Shown here: in pieces, positions 33,492 to 45,555 of the stretch | Position numbering within the stretch: the stretch's first letter is position 1 | Layout: every line of letters starts with the position of its first letter | NCBI GenBank assembly: GCA_012934845.2 | Contig: WNNJ02001598.1 | Coordinates: 103,709 to 167,708, forward strand | Direction: 5' to 3' | Length of the DNA stretch: 64,000 bases | DNA from: Pomphorhynchus laevis | Taxonomy: Eukaryota; Acanthocephala; Palaeacanthocephala; Echinorhynchida; Pomphorhynchidae | Notes under the pieces: generated by a model | Database searches by the model: none | Seen by the model: only the letters and a program-made list of their open reading frames with translations | Told to the model about the DNA's origin: nothing | Position numbers and translations under genes: made by a program

Positions 33492-34031
33492 TTAGGCTAT
33501 GTCACCTGAACCAGAATTATAGGTTGAAATTAGCATGTTTGAGGATTTACGTTCAAGTGTGGCTGTGGTTGCAGGGTTTGCGATACCAATACCTCCAAAT
33601 TTTAAAGGAGAGCACAATATTGACTTCCAGTCTTCATCGAGGTCCCAGGACACGAAGTTTGGGAGAAGCTGTGTGGTTAAGGTGTGTGACAGATCCGACC
33701 AGATAGTGGCTGAACAGTCGCAGGTGCGCATTATATGTGTCCACTTAAATTGGACGGAGTTGATTAATCCTGCAAAAGCGACATGCGGATCTACCTTGGC
33801 AACATAATCGAGACGTTGCAGCATTGTGGTCCATGTAGACAGAAGTTTTGCGGTTGCTGCATTTACAAAATCGTTGGACCCGACTGGACTGCCGAGAATG
33901 ATGATTCCATCGGTGGAAGTTTTTATTTCGGGGTCGGGGAGGTTCGATTGATCAATATGAAGGTGTGATAGGAGGTGAGACTTACGTGTGTTTACGAAAT
34001 AGCCATACTTTGGTCCATCGGTATGAAGCAC
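33492..34031 (-). CDS. R2-like LINE: RT thumb segment (next frame)
   Basis: 179 codons in a different frame from the piece upstream, opening with a GTG that is not a true start. GPKYGYFVNTRKSHLL, then GIIILGSPVGSNDFVNAAT is the conserved thumb entry that normally follows YADD in this clade. The end (TATLERKSSN) leads into the next piece after another frame change, so this is the middle of one broken ORF. Confidence 0.85.
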   Translation of the reverse strand: MLHTDGPKYGYFVNTRKSHLLSHLHIDQSNLPDPEIKTSTDGIIILGSPVGSNDFVNAATAKLLSTWTTMLQRLDYVAKVDPHVAFAGLINSVQFKWTHIMRTCDCSATIWSDLSHTLTTQLLPNFVSWDLDEDWKSILCSPLKFGGIGIANPATTATLERKSSNMLISTYNSGSGDIA

Positions 34032-34035
34032 TTCC

Positions 34036-35589
34036 CTATACCTGTTTCAAAACGTCAGTGGTCCTAATAAAGTTGGCGTCGTCTGCATACCATTTTTGGA
34101 AGACCGACGGAACTTTACGTTGAATTGCTTTTATCAAAGGGAGAGAGGTCAGGGCGAAGCCAGCCATCGCAAAAGGATCGCCCTGGGTGAAACCTTCGGT
34201 GGAGTATAAGCTTTGACTTCCCACAATGAGTTGTGCAGGGTTTGCGTAGACATTACAAAGAGCCCGAGAAAGCGACGGGCATACGAAATCTATGTTGTGT
34301 AATGTCACCGCTCTGTTTGTTCGGTTGAAAGCATTTGAAGCATCGATTGACAAAATACAGTGGTCGTCGTGACGGTTAAACTCATATCTAAGTGTGCTGA
34401 TGGCAACTTCGATACCGCCTTTTTGAGAAGCCCCCAATTGAACGGACCCAGCAACGTCCTGAATGTCATTGCGAACAATATCTAGAATGGCCCGGCTTAT
34501 AATGCGTCTGACAGTATTGCAAATACCTATGGGGCGGATTCCTCCTGACTTTTTCTCTAAAGCAACCAGACGGCAAGCGGTGAAAGCATCTAAAGTTCCT
34601 GGAGTGAGTGGTTCTGTTGCGACGAAGATAGCGAATTTGGCAAGTGCTTTGGCTAGGCTTTGTGAATTCGAATCAAAATCTGTCAGCATGTGAAGCCATG
34701 AGCGAGCATCAATTCCGGACGGACCCGAGCTTCCTTTGGTTTTTTTACTCGATCTGATAATGTGTGTTTCGTCCAGAGCATAGAACCGGCTGAGATGATG
34801 TACTTTGGATCCAGGGAACGGGGTAGTCAAGAGGGTATCTGGATCAGCTTGATGTGCCTCGGGGTGTAAGTCTTGAAGCATTGATATTACTGAAGTGCCA
34901 TCAATGATATGTTGTGGATGCAGGGCTTTTGTTTCAATCGTGTCTTCTAGCACAGTCGAGCTGGCTCTTATTTGGCCCTTTGTTACTAGGCCTTGATAAC
35001 GTTTAACCCAGCTTCTCGGTGGAAGAGGCTTGCGGGATCCGAAATTACTTTGCAGATACAAAGCTTCGTTATAAAGAGTTTCGTAATCTTTATTTTGCCA
35101 ACTGACTAATCTTCGCTCGAGAGTCTTGCGAATCAGCGAGATTTTTCTGGATGGTATTCTTTGCAAAATACAGTGAGAGAAGACCGTTGTTTTCTGTAGT
35201 AGTGTCCGAGTGTCGGCATGGGCTTCTGAGGATTCCCAATATAAATTGGCCAGGATCTCGACTATTTTGTGACTGGCGGAACAACGTGGCAATTCTATTA
35301 GGTTAGGTCTCCAATGAATTACTGCGTTAAATAAGTCGGTTATTGATTTAGGGGTGCTGGGTATTTCCTCGTTGAGAAAGTCATTCTGACAAGCATCCGT
35401 CGGTTGATTATCAAGTTGCGTGTTGGATTGAATTGTAGCGTCGATATTAGAGGTTTTGTTTCTGCATCTCGGTGCGCGGCAGTTAAAGCATATCTTGTTT
35501 GACTTAGCGCAGCGGCAACCTTTGCAGACGGCAGCGGGGCCGTTGCAATTGCAACACAAGTGCTTATCTGATGGTTGTCCGCGAACCAT
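34036..35589 (-). CDS. R2-like LINE: Cys-rich domain plus RT fingers/palm
   Basis: 517 residues. Nine cysteines at residues 12-42 form CCNC-x6-C-x2-CRC-x6-C-x2-C-x4-C, a probable nucleic-acid binding knot. RT blocks follow: GSSGPSGIDARSWL, LVALEKKSGGIRPIGI, QLGASQKGGIEVAISTLR, LSIDASNAFNRTN (motif A), GFTQGDPFAM (motif B) and WYADD (motif C, Y501). The frame ends shortly after motif C, where one frame change breaks it from the thumb. The ATG at 35589 lies just before the Cys-rich region. Confidence 0.88.
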   Translation of the reverse strand: MVRGQPSDKHLCCNCNGPAAVCKGCRCAKSNKICFNCRAPRCRNKTSNIDATIQSNTQLDNQPTDACQNDFLNEEIPSTPKSITDLFNAVIHWRPNLIELPRCSASHKIVEILANLYWESSEAHADTRTLLQKTTVFSHCILQRIPSRKISLIRKTLERRLVSWQNKDYETLYNEALYLQSNFGSRKPLPPRSWVKRYQGLVTKGQIRASSTVLEDTIETKALHPQHIIDGTSVISMLQDLHPEAHQADPDTLLTTPFPGSKVHHLSRFYALDETHIIRSSKKTKGSSGPSGIDARSWLHMLTDFDSNSQSLAKALAKFAIFVATEPLTPGTLDAFTACRLVALEKKSGGIRPIGICNTVRRIISRAILDIVRNDIQDVAGSVQLGASQKGGIEVAISTLRYEFNRHDDHCILSIDASNAFNRTNRAVTLHNIDFVCPSLSRALCNVYANPAQLIVGSQSLYSTEGFTQGDPFAMAGFALTSLPLIKAIQRKVPSVFQKWYADDANFIRTTDVLKQV

Positions 35590-35780
35590 ATGTTAAACCA
35601 AATGTGATTTGCTTCAGAATTGTAATTTTTAAAGGTGTAGTTAAGTTTGTTGTTTTAGTCGATTAATGAAGAAGTCGATTTGCTTCTGTTTGTTATCTTC
35701 TCGTTGTAATTTGTGTATTTACTCAGTATTGTATTTACTTTAGATTGTAAGTAACTTTAATCAAGAATTTAAATCTAGCT

Positions 35781-35948
35781 TATATTAATTATAATTTATT
35801 ATTAATAAATATTTATGAATAATTTTTGTTCAGTAATAGATAGAAGAAATGAACAAGGCTGTCAAAAGCGGAGATACCGAATGGCAAATAATAAGTAAGT
35901 ACATAGGAAGAGGGTCGGCAGGAGAAAATTTGTTGGGCAATGAACGGA
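35781..35948 (+). mobile_element. CACTA-like transposon copy 1, continuation right of the LINE
   Basis: tatattaattataatttatt and the following bases match copy 2 just right of 36094, which is where copy 1 was broken at 32435. After about 35 bases the two copies diverge. Another 'aataatttttgtt(c/t)agtaat' phrase follows. The rest is unique and ends at the TAA in front of copy 2. Confidence 0.6.
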
Positions 35949-35951
35949 TAA

Positions 35952-38226
35952 CACTAGCCGGCAGCATTTTTGTTTATATTTATATTTACACTGTTTCTTA
36001 GTCATTTTTATACGCTGATTCCAGAGATCGCATTGGTTTTTAGAAAAAAAATGATATCTTAAAACTTATCAATAATTTTGTTTAGTAATAAATATATTAA
36101 TTATAATTTATTATTAATAAATATTTTCCATGTTGCTAATTGAAATTGGGAGAAGGACAAAGGATTATTTTGTACGAATTTTCGACAATGGCAATCGGCC
36201 AATATTCAAGTATTCATGATATTCAAGTACTGTGTACTTGAAAAGGCCATTTGCTATTGGCGAAAATTCGTGCAAAATGAATCATTTGTCCTTCTCTCGA
36301 TTTAAAAAAGCCACATTGAAATTAAACACAAGTCGAAAGCAACCGTAAAGCAATTATTAATTATAATTATTCAATAATTAATTTCTGTTTTCAGATGTTC
36401 AGTAAGGATAGAAAATGTAGACACGATCCTAACAGTTTTTGTTATATCTGTGGAGTCTATATCAGCAACAAGCGAAAACGGCACGCCATCAAAAATCCAA
36501 GCAAACTCTGCAAAGCTTATCATTTATATTTTGGGATTCCGATAGGAGACCAGGACAAATCTTGGGCTCCGCATTGTTGTTGCGGTAATTGTCGATCAAA
36601 TTTAGAAGGATGGCTACGGGGAAATGGACGCCATTTAAACTTTGCAGTCCCGTGAATATGTAGAGTACCGAGAAATTACGATTTTGACTGCTACTTTTGC
36701 TCCGTTAATGTAGACAAGTTTAGGCGAGGAAAAGGAAAATTATTGGAATACCCAGATATTCCTTAGTCCATTGCACCGGTCCCACATAACGACGAAATGC
36801 CCATACCTATACCACCTCAAGGAAATTTTATCTTATCAGATGAATATGGCATCGATACTACGGATGAAGAGAGTGTCAAGGATGCGATGATAAATGAAAC
36901 TAGACATATCATAAGTAAAGTTGAACTTGACGACTTAACTCGAGATCTGCATCTCACAAAGGAAAAATCTGAAATATTAATTTCGCGTCTAAAAAATTGG
37001 AATTTAGTTGATAAAAATGTCAGTGCAAGATCACACAGGAAACGACATGAATCACATGCATCGTATTATGAGTATGATGGAACAAACATGGCATGCTACT
37101 GTAGCGATATCGATGAATTGCTTGAGTGTATTGGGGTTGTTCATAATCCGGATGATTAGCGACTTTTCATTGACAGCTCAACACAGTTTAAAGGCTGTGT
37201 TAATTCACAACGAAAATACGTTACCATCAATACCCATATGGTATTCTTCGATCAGCAAAGAACATTACCAATCAGTAAAAATGATTCTGGAACAAATCAA
37301 TTACAGTAAACACCAGTGGGGTGTATGTGTGGATTTTAAAATGATTGCAATATTACAAGGAATGCAATCCGGATACACCAAACATCAATGTTTTTTGTGT
37401 TTGTGGAATAGTCGAGCAGATGCTAAACATTACACAACACGAGTGTGGCCAGCAAGAAAAGATATGCCGCCTGGTACGTTTAATGTTACACGTGATTCAT
37501 TAATTCGAAAAGAAAAAGTATTTTTGCCACCACTGCATATAAAATTAGGATTGGTAAAGCAATTCATCAAAGCCCTGAAAAATGACAGTCCGTCACTGCT
37601 CTACCTGGTGCAAATGTTTCCACGTTTGAGTTTTGTAAAAATTCGAAATGGAATCTTTAACGGTCCGCAAATTCGAAAGATGCCAAAGTCCACAGATTTT
37701 GAAAATGCAATGAATCCGGAAGAGCACAGAACTTGGATATCATTTCGAGAAGTGGTTTGTGGTTTCCTAGGAAATAATGGTGCCCACAATTATAGAGAGT
37801 TATTAGAAACATTAATTAACTACTTTCGCGATCTTGGGTGCAGAATGAGTTTGAAAATGCACATGCTTCACGGGCACGTTGACTTCTTTAAGGAAAACCT
37901 TGGCCAATTTAGTGATAAGCAAGGTGAACGTTTTCATCAGGACATTATGCGTTTTGAGCGACGCTATCAAGGACGATGGGATGCAGCAATGATGGGCGAC
38001 TACATTTGGTCAACGATAAGATCATGTCGAGACAGTAATAATTCAAATCGCAAATATCAAAAGTTTTGTATAAATTGATGCCATTTAAATTCAAAAATTG
38101 AACAATTTTTTACAATCATTTTTCAGGCATAACTATTGTTATTTTCGGATTCAGCGTACACGAATTTGTTATAAACAATGGTTTTATCATAATAAACAAA
38201 AAAAATTAAAAAAATGTTCGCTAGTG
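35952..38226 (+). mobile_element. CACTA-like (CMC superfamily) DNA transposon copy 2
   Basis: The left end is CACTAGCC and the right end GCTAGTG (reverse complement CACTAGC), flanked by TAA on both sides. A CACTA terminus with a 3-bp duplication is the hallmark of EnSpm/CACTA elements. Subterminal ATTTTTGTTTAT occurs near both ends. It holds one decayed gene in the same direction. The left end is shared with copy 1, which supports the boundary. The inverted repeat is short (seven perfect bases), so assignment is probable, not proven. Confidence 0.6.
36395..38078 (+). pseudogene. Decayed gene of a widespread 'uncharacterized' animal family, inside the CACTA-like element
   Basis: Blocks in order: HDPNSFCYICGVYI (a Cys pair), GDQDKSWAPHCC with a further CGNC, YDFDCYFC, VPHNDEMPIPIPPQ, DDLTRDLHLTKEKSEIL-x-SRL, FIDSS, KAVLIHNEN, GYTKHQCFLCLWNSRAD, LPPLHIKLGLVKQFIKAL, FLGNNGAHNYRELLETLINY and LHGHVDFFKENLGQFSD, then GERFHQDIMRFERRYQGRWD. 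From memory these match long proteins labelled uncharacterized in many arthropods. The N-terminus looks like zinc fingers and the rest could be a nuclease-type core. About four breaks interrupt the frame, so it is not functional here. Confidence 0.75.
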
Positions 38227-38229
38227 TAA

Positions 38230-40015
38230 TTTAATGTTCATATCCAGATATATAAGTTCTTTATCATTAATAGTGGTTTTGCTAAGAATAAGGCTATCTG
38301 GAGTTTTAATCTCAATTTAATAGATTGTTATTATACGGTAATGGCAATGATAATAAAAATCTGAATTATAAAGATTAAATTCTTAAAGTAATCGAAACGC
38401 ATTCCTAAAACAAAGTTAATTTCATCATCTTTATTTTTATGATTTGAGATTAAAGAAGAAAATTGTATTGTTTAATACCAAAAATTAAAGTTATTGCAAT
38501 CGCCACTGCTGCAATTTCCAGGTGCAGGAAAAAATGTATTCCTTTTTATTTTTTATTTTGCAACCTATTATACAGTTAAATTTAGTGCCTTTGAAGCAGA
38601 TATCTCCTATCTAAGGCATATGTACCTTTAAAATTAAAAACAAATATATTAATAAATTTAATTTAAATTTAAAATTAATAAATTTAAAAACTCTTTTTTA
38701 ACAATGATGTTAATTAATCATTACTCTCCGAACTTTCAATATTATATCATAAGTAAACAATAAATTCAAGCGAAATATACACATAATTTAAAAATATAAT
38801 GAAAATAGTAATGTAAAATATTATAAATAATTTAATTATTATAAATTAATATAAAAAAATAAAATACTATCTGACGTAATTAGATATATTAAAACGCCAT
38901 AAGCATAATTTAATTTAAACTTGTATATTTTAATTATAAAGAAAGATAAATATGATTAAATGTATAAGTAAACAACAGTTTAATCGCCAACAAGAAATAT
39001 AAATAGATGATATTAAATAAAATACCATGTATATATGTATTTAAACGTGCTACGTTGTTTGGTAAAGCACCAGTAATTGAAATATGAAAACACGTCAGAT
39101 AATCTAAAACCTTGTTATTGTCATCTCAACAATAAAGGTAAATCCTAACAGAACTAATTTATATAATAAAATTATAAAATAAATACAATATTGTATTTGT
39201 ATAATATTGCGTTTTAATATATCTAATTTTATATTTTTTGTTATATTTTTAATATTAATGTATATTATTTATATTATTTTTAATATTTTTGATATTTGTA
39301 TTTTCATTATATTTTAAAATCATAATTTATTTTTTTTAATTAAATAAAAAAGAAATAACAAAATTAAATATTAAAATCAAATAACAAGATCGAGATATCG
39401 ATCATGATTTGAATCAACATGCGTTAATGAGAAACACAAAGGTTTATAAGGGAATTTTAAACTCTTCATCAAACGCATATTTATAAATGGTTTAATTTTT
39501 GCTACAGCTTTTAGGTAATTTGAGTTTATACATAAATCATAGCTATGTATAATTTTATCCATTCTGAATTCAATGAGCGTTTCAAAATCCGTTTTGTCGT
39601 ATTTTCATCGTCATTTTTTTATTTTTTAGGTCATCTAATTGTTTGTGTTGATTTATTTATGCATCTTCTTAAATTTGCAAAAATAAAAATTTAATTTGTT
39701 TTTATTTTATGCTGTAAAAATACAATTTTAAATTTTTTTTTGATTTTTTTATGAAATGGAATTTTGAATAATTATCTAATTTATTATAAATGCCTACACA
39801 AACATTTTTTTATAAATGCATAATTCATTTTGGTACTTGGAACTCCGAATTTGAATCAAAAGTCTAATTTCCCTTTTCATAATTTCCAATTCAGCATCAC
39901 ATGGTATCGTAGGTGTCATATTCTTGTTTTATAAAAATACAATGCTAAATCGCATTATATTAAATATAAAATTTAGTTGATAAATTTTATATGATAAAAT
40001 AAATGACTAATATAC
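38230..40015. other. AT-rich stretch with one half-copy of an inverted-repeat end
   Basis: No gene supported. 38466-38535 (ataccaaaaattaaagtta ... ctgcaatttccagg) resembles one arm of the element at 60312-60806. An open frame at 39377-39562 (minus) has no recognisable content. Confidence 0.3.
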
Positions 40016-40019
40016 ACAT

Positions 40020-42720
40020 AACATATATATAGCTAGCATTGTCCTGTTAGATGGCATCACTCAAACTCTGCAGAAAGAATTCTGTAGACCGCCGTTCTCC
40101 GATCACTGCCATTATTCTCCTACCAAATCAATGTATGAAGTCACGTGCCTCTATACCCAACGCACCAAAAGCTTCCACAGCAACAGGCACAAATTGACAG
40201 ATTGGAGTCAGGTTGACGTATTTGCTACGCTTCTTGTACTCTGATCTATCGATCCATTCTATAGGTACGGTGACAGCTGTATTAAGGTAGCACGGTGCCA
40301 AGGTATCCGAACAGGTGAAGTCTCATGCCAAACATCTGCCATTTTACCATGGAGTAAGATATAATCCATTCAGCCATTTGTCGTCGTGCTGCGCGAGTGG
40401 CTTCGGCTCCAGACGAGATGGATCTCTGCCGACAAAAGTGCGAGCTAAATGTGGTTAATGATTTCGCTGTGGCGTGATAATCTGCCCACGGACTTGCGGC
40501 AGCTGAGCCCATGTCGAACACCGGCTTCTACTCCAGCGCTTTGCCCGGCTGGTCAGGTGCAGCTGATAACACTTTCGCTTCCTGGTCAATAACTAGCGGC
40601 TCATCCCAGACTTTCTGTTCTGTCGAGAAGGGCTGTTGAATCATAGTAACGCCTGCCCGCAACTGTAATTCGATCACTGCTAAAGTAAAAGTTGGTTCCC
40701 TGATACAGTAATCGTTTTGTAGTCGCTTTGGCATGAGCCGGGTTACTAGTGAATGTGATGCAGCGACAGAGGACAGTAAGGCCGGAATAGCAATGTCCGT
40801 CGCTATCCTGATGCCTAGACCGCCGTTAGTAACAGACAGTGACACTGATCCCAGGTTCAGTCAAACAGCGCCATATTGATGATGACTGAAACAACGATCG
40901 GATTACTTTGTCGTATTCGAACAAAACCTGCTTAACACGGCGCGTTGCGTAGAGTATACACAATATTCGGTATCGTGAAACTATTTTTGAGCAGGAACAG
41001 CGCATCGTTAGTGTAGAGAAAATATAGTCTCCTAGATAGGCCTGGATTCCTCCAGCTATAACTTCAATACCTTGTCAATGCTTTGCACGAATCTGATCGG
41101 TGACCAAAGCAGCATTGCTGATGCCGGGTCGACGTGTTTGATGCCTGGAGCAACTGCAATGAACTGCCTCGCTATATCGTCGTCAATAATCAGTTCACAT
41201 TTGCTAACATTGATAACGAGACCCAACTCTTTTTGCGACTTCAACATACTGCAGTCTATCAGCAACATGTCCGTATCACCGCTTAACCTAGCATCATCCA
41301 TATATCACATTGCGCTCCGACTTGATGTACTATGTCAGTGCCAAGGCAGTCAATCAGAAGAGCAGCAGCGAACCGAAAGTATAACCTTGCTGTGCTCCCT
41401 CGTCCGATATCAGTGTACACTGGCCGAAAAGTAGGTAAGGTTTGCTAGAGTAGCAGCTAGACACGAACGAATACAATTCAGGTAGCTCTTCGTTGATCAC
41501 TGTAAACATTGCATCGCGGCTCAGTGTATTGAAAGCGTTTGTGAAATCAATTTTCAACATATCCTGGCCACCGCTGATGTTCGCCAGATAGCAGTACCCG
41601 GCGTGTGCGATTATCTCCGCTCGATGCTGAATACCGAAGCCGAGTTGAGACGTTGCTAGCGTTCCTCATAGTGCGACAGGCGGCCTTCGCAACAAGACGG
41701 CGTAGTCTACAGCCCACGGCTATAGGCATGACACCTCCTCCCTTCTTAGCCAGTATACACGGCAAGGCACTGTATAATACCGCCCTCACATCTGCCGGAA
41801 CTTAAACAGCCAGTCGCATGCTGCTGAAGTCCGTTAATGATGCTATCAGCTGTTGTCCAGTGGTGCCTGTAAGCGGACTCGTCACGTCCTTAAGGTATTG
41901 AGGACGAAGACCATAAAGTCCTCGTGCTGAACCTGCTGGGAGCGTCCTGATCGATGCAGCAATATTGCTCTCAAGTGTCGTTGGTTGCGAGTTGGGTGTA
42001 TTATCATTGCTCTGGATGTCTGGTCTTGTCAAACGCGACGAACTGCCTATTGTCGTTGCTCTCTCTATGGGTTCATTAGGCGCATAGCTTCAACATTCTC
42101 ATCGTTGAACGGATCCAGAGAGTCGTTGCTGACTGCCAGTCTAACTGCCCAGTGCAGGTATTCCTCTTTGATCTTCGCCGACACTCGCGCAGCCAGTTTA
42201 TGAAGACCGTCTGACGTTGTTTTTTCTCCTATTCTTCCTCTACAAAACTGCGTTTGTGCTGGTGGCAACGATCTGACGAGTATCCTGATAGGGCTTTGTT
42301 CACTTTAGTTGCCATACTCGTTTGGTGTCGTTTACCGCCCCGCTCTGTAACTGCAAAACATCTGTGAGCGAAGAGCAATAGTTGCTGCCAGGCATCCATG
42401 TTGTCTGGATTTACGACGATGCTATCGATTAGTGCTAACACTCTGCCGCAGCATGCATACGAGATGCCTTAGGAATTTATTTAAGTACTCGACCTGTATG
42501 CGATCCAACCACGACGTCGAGTAGCATCTGAGCTTGAACATGTTCGTTGTTGTTAGCTTGAATAACAGTTGTAGCGTTGTCCTATCAGAAGTGCCCCTAG
42601 GGTCGGTGATCAACCCTGATGATTGCAATATAATCGTTGAAGGAACATTACCGGATCCTGAACATGGGCTGCAATGTTGGGAATGACTGTATACAGCCCC
42701 ACTTAACGTCAAACTCAGTT
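40020..42720 (-). mobile_element. Old endonuclease (REL)-type LINE, heavily broken
   Basis: Minus-strand fragments appear in order: SARGLYGLRPQYLKDV, LAKKGGGVMPIAVGCRLRRL, LKIDFTNAFNTLSRDAM (motif A), DEGAQQGYTFG (degenerate motif B), MDDARLSGD (motif C), then AASPWADYHATAKSL. A final FVPVAVEAFGALGIEARDFI with RRIMAVIGERRS is the C-terminal block that follows the restriction-like nuclease in this clade. At least five frame changes or stops exist. GC content is much higher than in the flanks. It is older than the R2-like element at 32-36 kb. Confidence 0.8.
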
Positions 42721-42724
42721 GCAG

Positions 42725-45550
42725 CAGACAAACTGCACAAATGCCGGTTTTCTTCTGCTGACCAATATTTATTGATTAATCATAATCGATTGTAATCAGT
42801 TAGATGTAATTATTGTAATTGTATGATATCATGTAGGTCATCAGAATGACTTGCATGTATTATCTTTCTAAGTTTTATATGTGTATTTTACTTATATTAA
42901 ATATATCAATATTGATTTAATATATCAATATTAAACTTATTTTTAATAAATAATTATAAGCATTGCTAGCTTATTAAAAATAATTCTATCATTTATTAAA
43001 TATCAGATCTATAAAAATTTTCAAAATTATCAACAAAAAGGCAAATGTTTTTTAATTCAATAAAATATGGCCCGGTAGAAAATCGGATATACATTAAAGT
43101 ATTTGAATTTCCCAAACGTCTTGTAAAATCACAGTGTACTGTACAAGTTTACGCTAAAAAGACAACAATGTAAATAAAATACAAATTGATAAGGCAATGA
43201 TTAATCATAGACGAAACCACAACTTAATAAAACCCATTATCTTAATTTAATAGTTACATGTAAAGCTTTTTGTACTTTGTACTAATTATTTTCAAAATAC
43301 AAAGTAGCCTTTAATATTAATTAAAATTTTTAATATTAAAATTATTAAAATTATTTTTTAAAAATATTTAAAAAATATTAAATAGTTATAAATTAAAAAT
43401 ATTTATTAATTTTACTATTAAATATTAAAATTACATTAATATTATAATGTTAAATACATAATGTGATGCAAATCACTTAGATACATGTTTGACGAATGAA
43501 AATTATAAATCAATGTCATCTTAAATATAAACTGAATTCAGTTTCAAACGTTGTAAAGTTTTAAAGACTTTTTACTTTGAACTAATTATTTTCAAATTTT
43601 ATTAAATTTTATTTTATAGAATTCTATTTTATAATTAAATTTATTAAATTTAATTAAATTTAATTAAATATTTATTCTTACAGTGTTGATTAAACGACCA
43701 ACATAATTTTTGAAAAGTTGATAGAATTGTTGCAAGAAAAAACATATCGTGATTACTTAAGATGGAAATAATGCATTGAAGATAGTGTGCTCTGAATGAC
43801 TTGAAATTAGACTGGATAGCAATTGGAAATTAATAGATTATGGCATTGATTTTAGCGATGCATGGGTAATTCTGAATTTTACAGATTCGTTAGTCATTGA
43901 CGAGAGACGTTACTGAGTCGATCAAATTGCAGATGAGATCGGTAGTTGATTATTATCTTATTCAGATAGAAAGCTTTGCAGCTGAAAGAGGTCGCTATTG
44001 CTTAGTCTTGTGATCGTTTGATGTTGGCATTTTAAAGAGGCTGGAATAATTAAAAACGCCTTTTATTAAAATTAGCTTCTTTTAACGGGAGATTCAGCTT
44101 CTTTCTCCCAGTTTATCGTACAAGTAGTGGTTGAGATGGGGATCTAGGGAAGCGAGGGTTAATTACAATAAGATTGAATATCTGAATTATACATTATGGA
44201 ATAACAAACCAAAATGAATTATACGGATATGCTATTTTGATAATTAAATTTTAGAAATTGCATCGTATTCCGATAAACGTTTGAATTATAGCAGATAGAA
44301 GATATTGAGGAATATAAGATTTTGATTTATTTTCTGTGAAGTGCTTAGTCAAAACTGGCTAAGCTAAATATTCAGTTTAAATAAATAATAAGTAAATAAT
44401 TAACTATTATATCAAATAAGAGACTATTTTGTAAATAATTTTAATTTTTGAAGGATGTGGTGCCAAACGAAATAAAAAGTTCTCGATTTATTTTAATAAT
44501 TTACATCACAAATTATTAGGAAAGCAAATTAGATGTTAAGCTACTTTATGTAGGTCACTTATTTTGAGCTGAATTCAAAGCATTCATCTCTTATGTAATT
44601 GACCACAACTCTTGGCAGATAAGCCTCATAGTTCCAGCGAAATATCGGTATATTTAATTATATAAAATTCAGCTTTTTGAATAAAAACTAAAGTAATTTT
44701 TGATTATTATTCGCAAAATAATATTTTGCGAATAATTATAATTTTTGATAATTCAATAACAACAATCATCGAACATTAAAACACTCCCAATGTTGGCCAG
44801 ACCGTGCATCATCATTATTCATAATAATGAAATATTCGAAATAAATCTTCGAAATTACGTTTGTAAAATAGCCACAGATAGTTTCAAAGCAAACTACGTA
44901 TAAATTTATTATAAAAACATATAATAATAAAAAACAATTTATTTATAAATTTATATTTTCAAATTTATAAGTTACAATAGCAGGGAACTCATTTTTAATT
45001 ATTTTTATTATTATCAATTAGCCCCAAGAAAATTGGATATTAATGTTGCAACTTTCTATTTTCACATTTCTAATGAGGTGAATCGTATTTCGGTAATTTG
45101 CATCGGATTCGAATTTAAAGTGTTTCTAACTGTTGGTAAAGTTCGAAATCACAACCCTAAGTTCTGAGAATTCAGTAATTAGAATTTTCAACTCATGCAT
45201 CACGCACACACATTTCCAAAATAATTAAAACACAGAGTAATGTCAACCTTTTACTATGAAAATTCTAATTTGGGTGGATTGAAAAGAAGATAACAACAGT
45301 TGTTCTACTTTATTTTTATGTAAGCACATGATTTGTATTCAATAAGCAGTTTTCATCACTACTCGACTAGGTTTCATTCGATTATTTTGTGAATAATTAT
45401 AATTTTTGATAACAACAATCATTTAAACATTAAATCACAACCCTAATTTCTGGGAATTCAGTAATCATCAAACATTAAATACTTCAAAAGTAGAACTTAC
45501 CAATTTTAAGATGAAAAAACACGCCTAATGATGACTACAACCCGTGAGCC
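42725..45550. other. AT-rich stretch downstream of muscleblind; likely 3' UTR and intergenic
   Basis: No coding region supported. The part nearest 45555 is probably muscleblind 3' UTR, but the polyadenylation site cannot be chosen among many AATAAA-like words. Around 43870-44000 (plus) the peptide DSLVIDERRY, then VDQIADEIGS faintly recalls a mariner helix-turn-helix. Confidence 0.3.
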
Positions 45551-45555
45551 ATTGT

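Larger units (their letters stand above)
32436..35780 (-). mobile_element. R2-like LINE with Cys-rich N-terminus and restriction-like endonuclease
   Basis: About 3.3 kb, GC-rich against its surroundings. It lies inside a copy of the CACTA-like transposon, with a TATATT duplication at 32430-32435 and 35781-35786. One long coding region carries zinc motifs, RT and a C-terminal endonuclease, broken by two frame changes. The 5' UTR is about 190 bases. True R2 targets 28S rDNA; this copy does not sit in rDNA, so it is a relative of the endonuclease (REL) clades, not R2 proper. Confidence 0.85.

Noticed and set aside
35949-36098. Reading the ~130-bp direct repeats at 32302 and 35952 as a target duplication of the R2-like LINE
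   Set aside because: They start exactly at the CACTA-type terminus after TAA in both places and the true junction repeats are the TATATT hexamers, so these are two transposon left ends.
43860-44010. Mariner-like transposase fragment (DSLVIDERRY, VDQIADEIG)
   Set aside because: Only about 20 residues resemble the helix-turn-helix and the downstream catalytic part and inverted ends are absent. Too weak to annotate.
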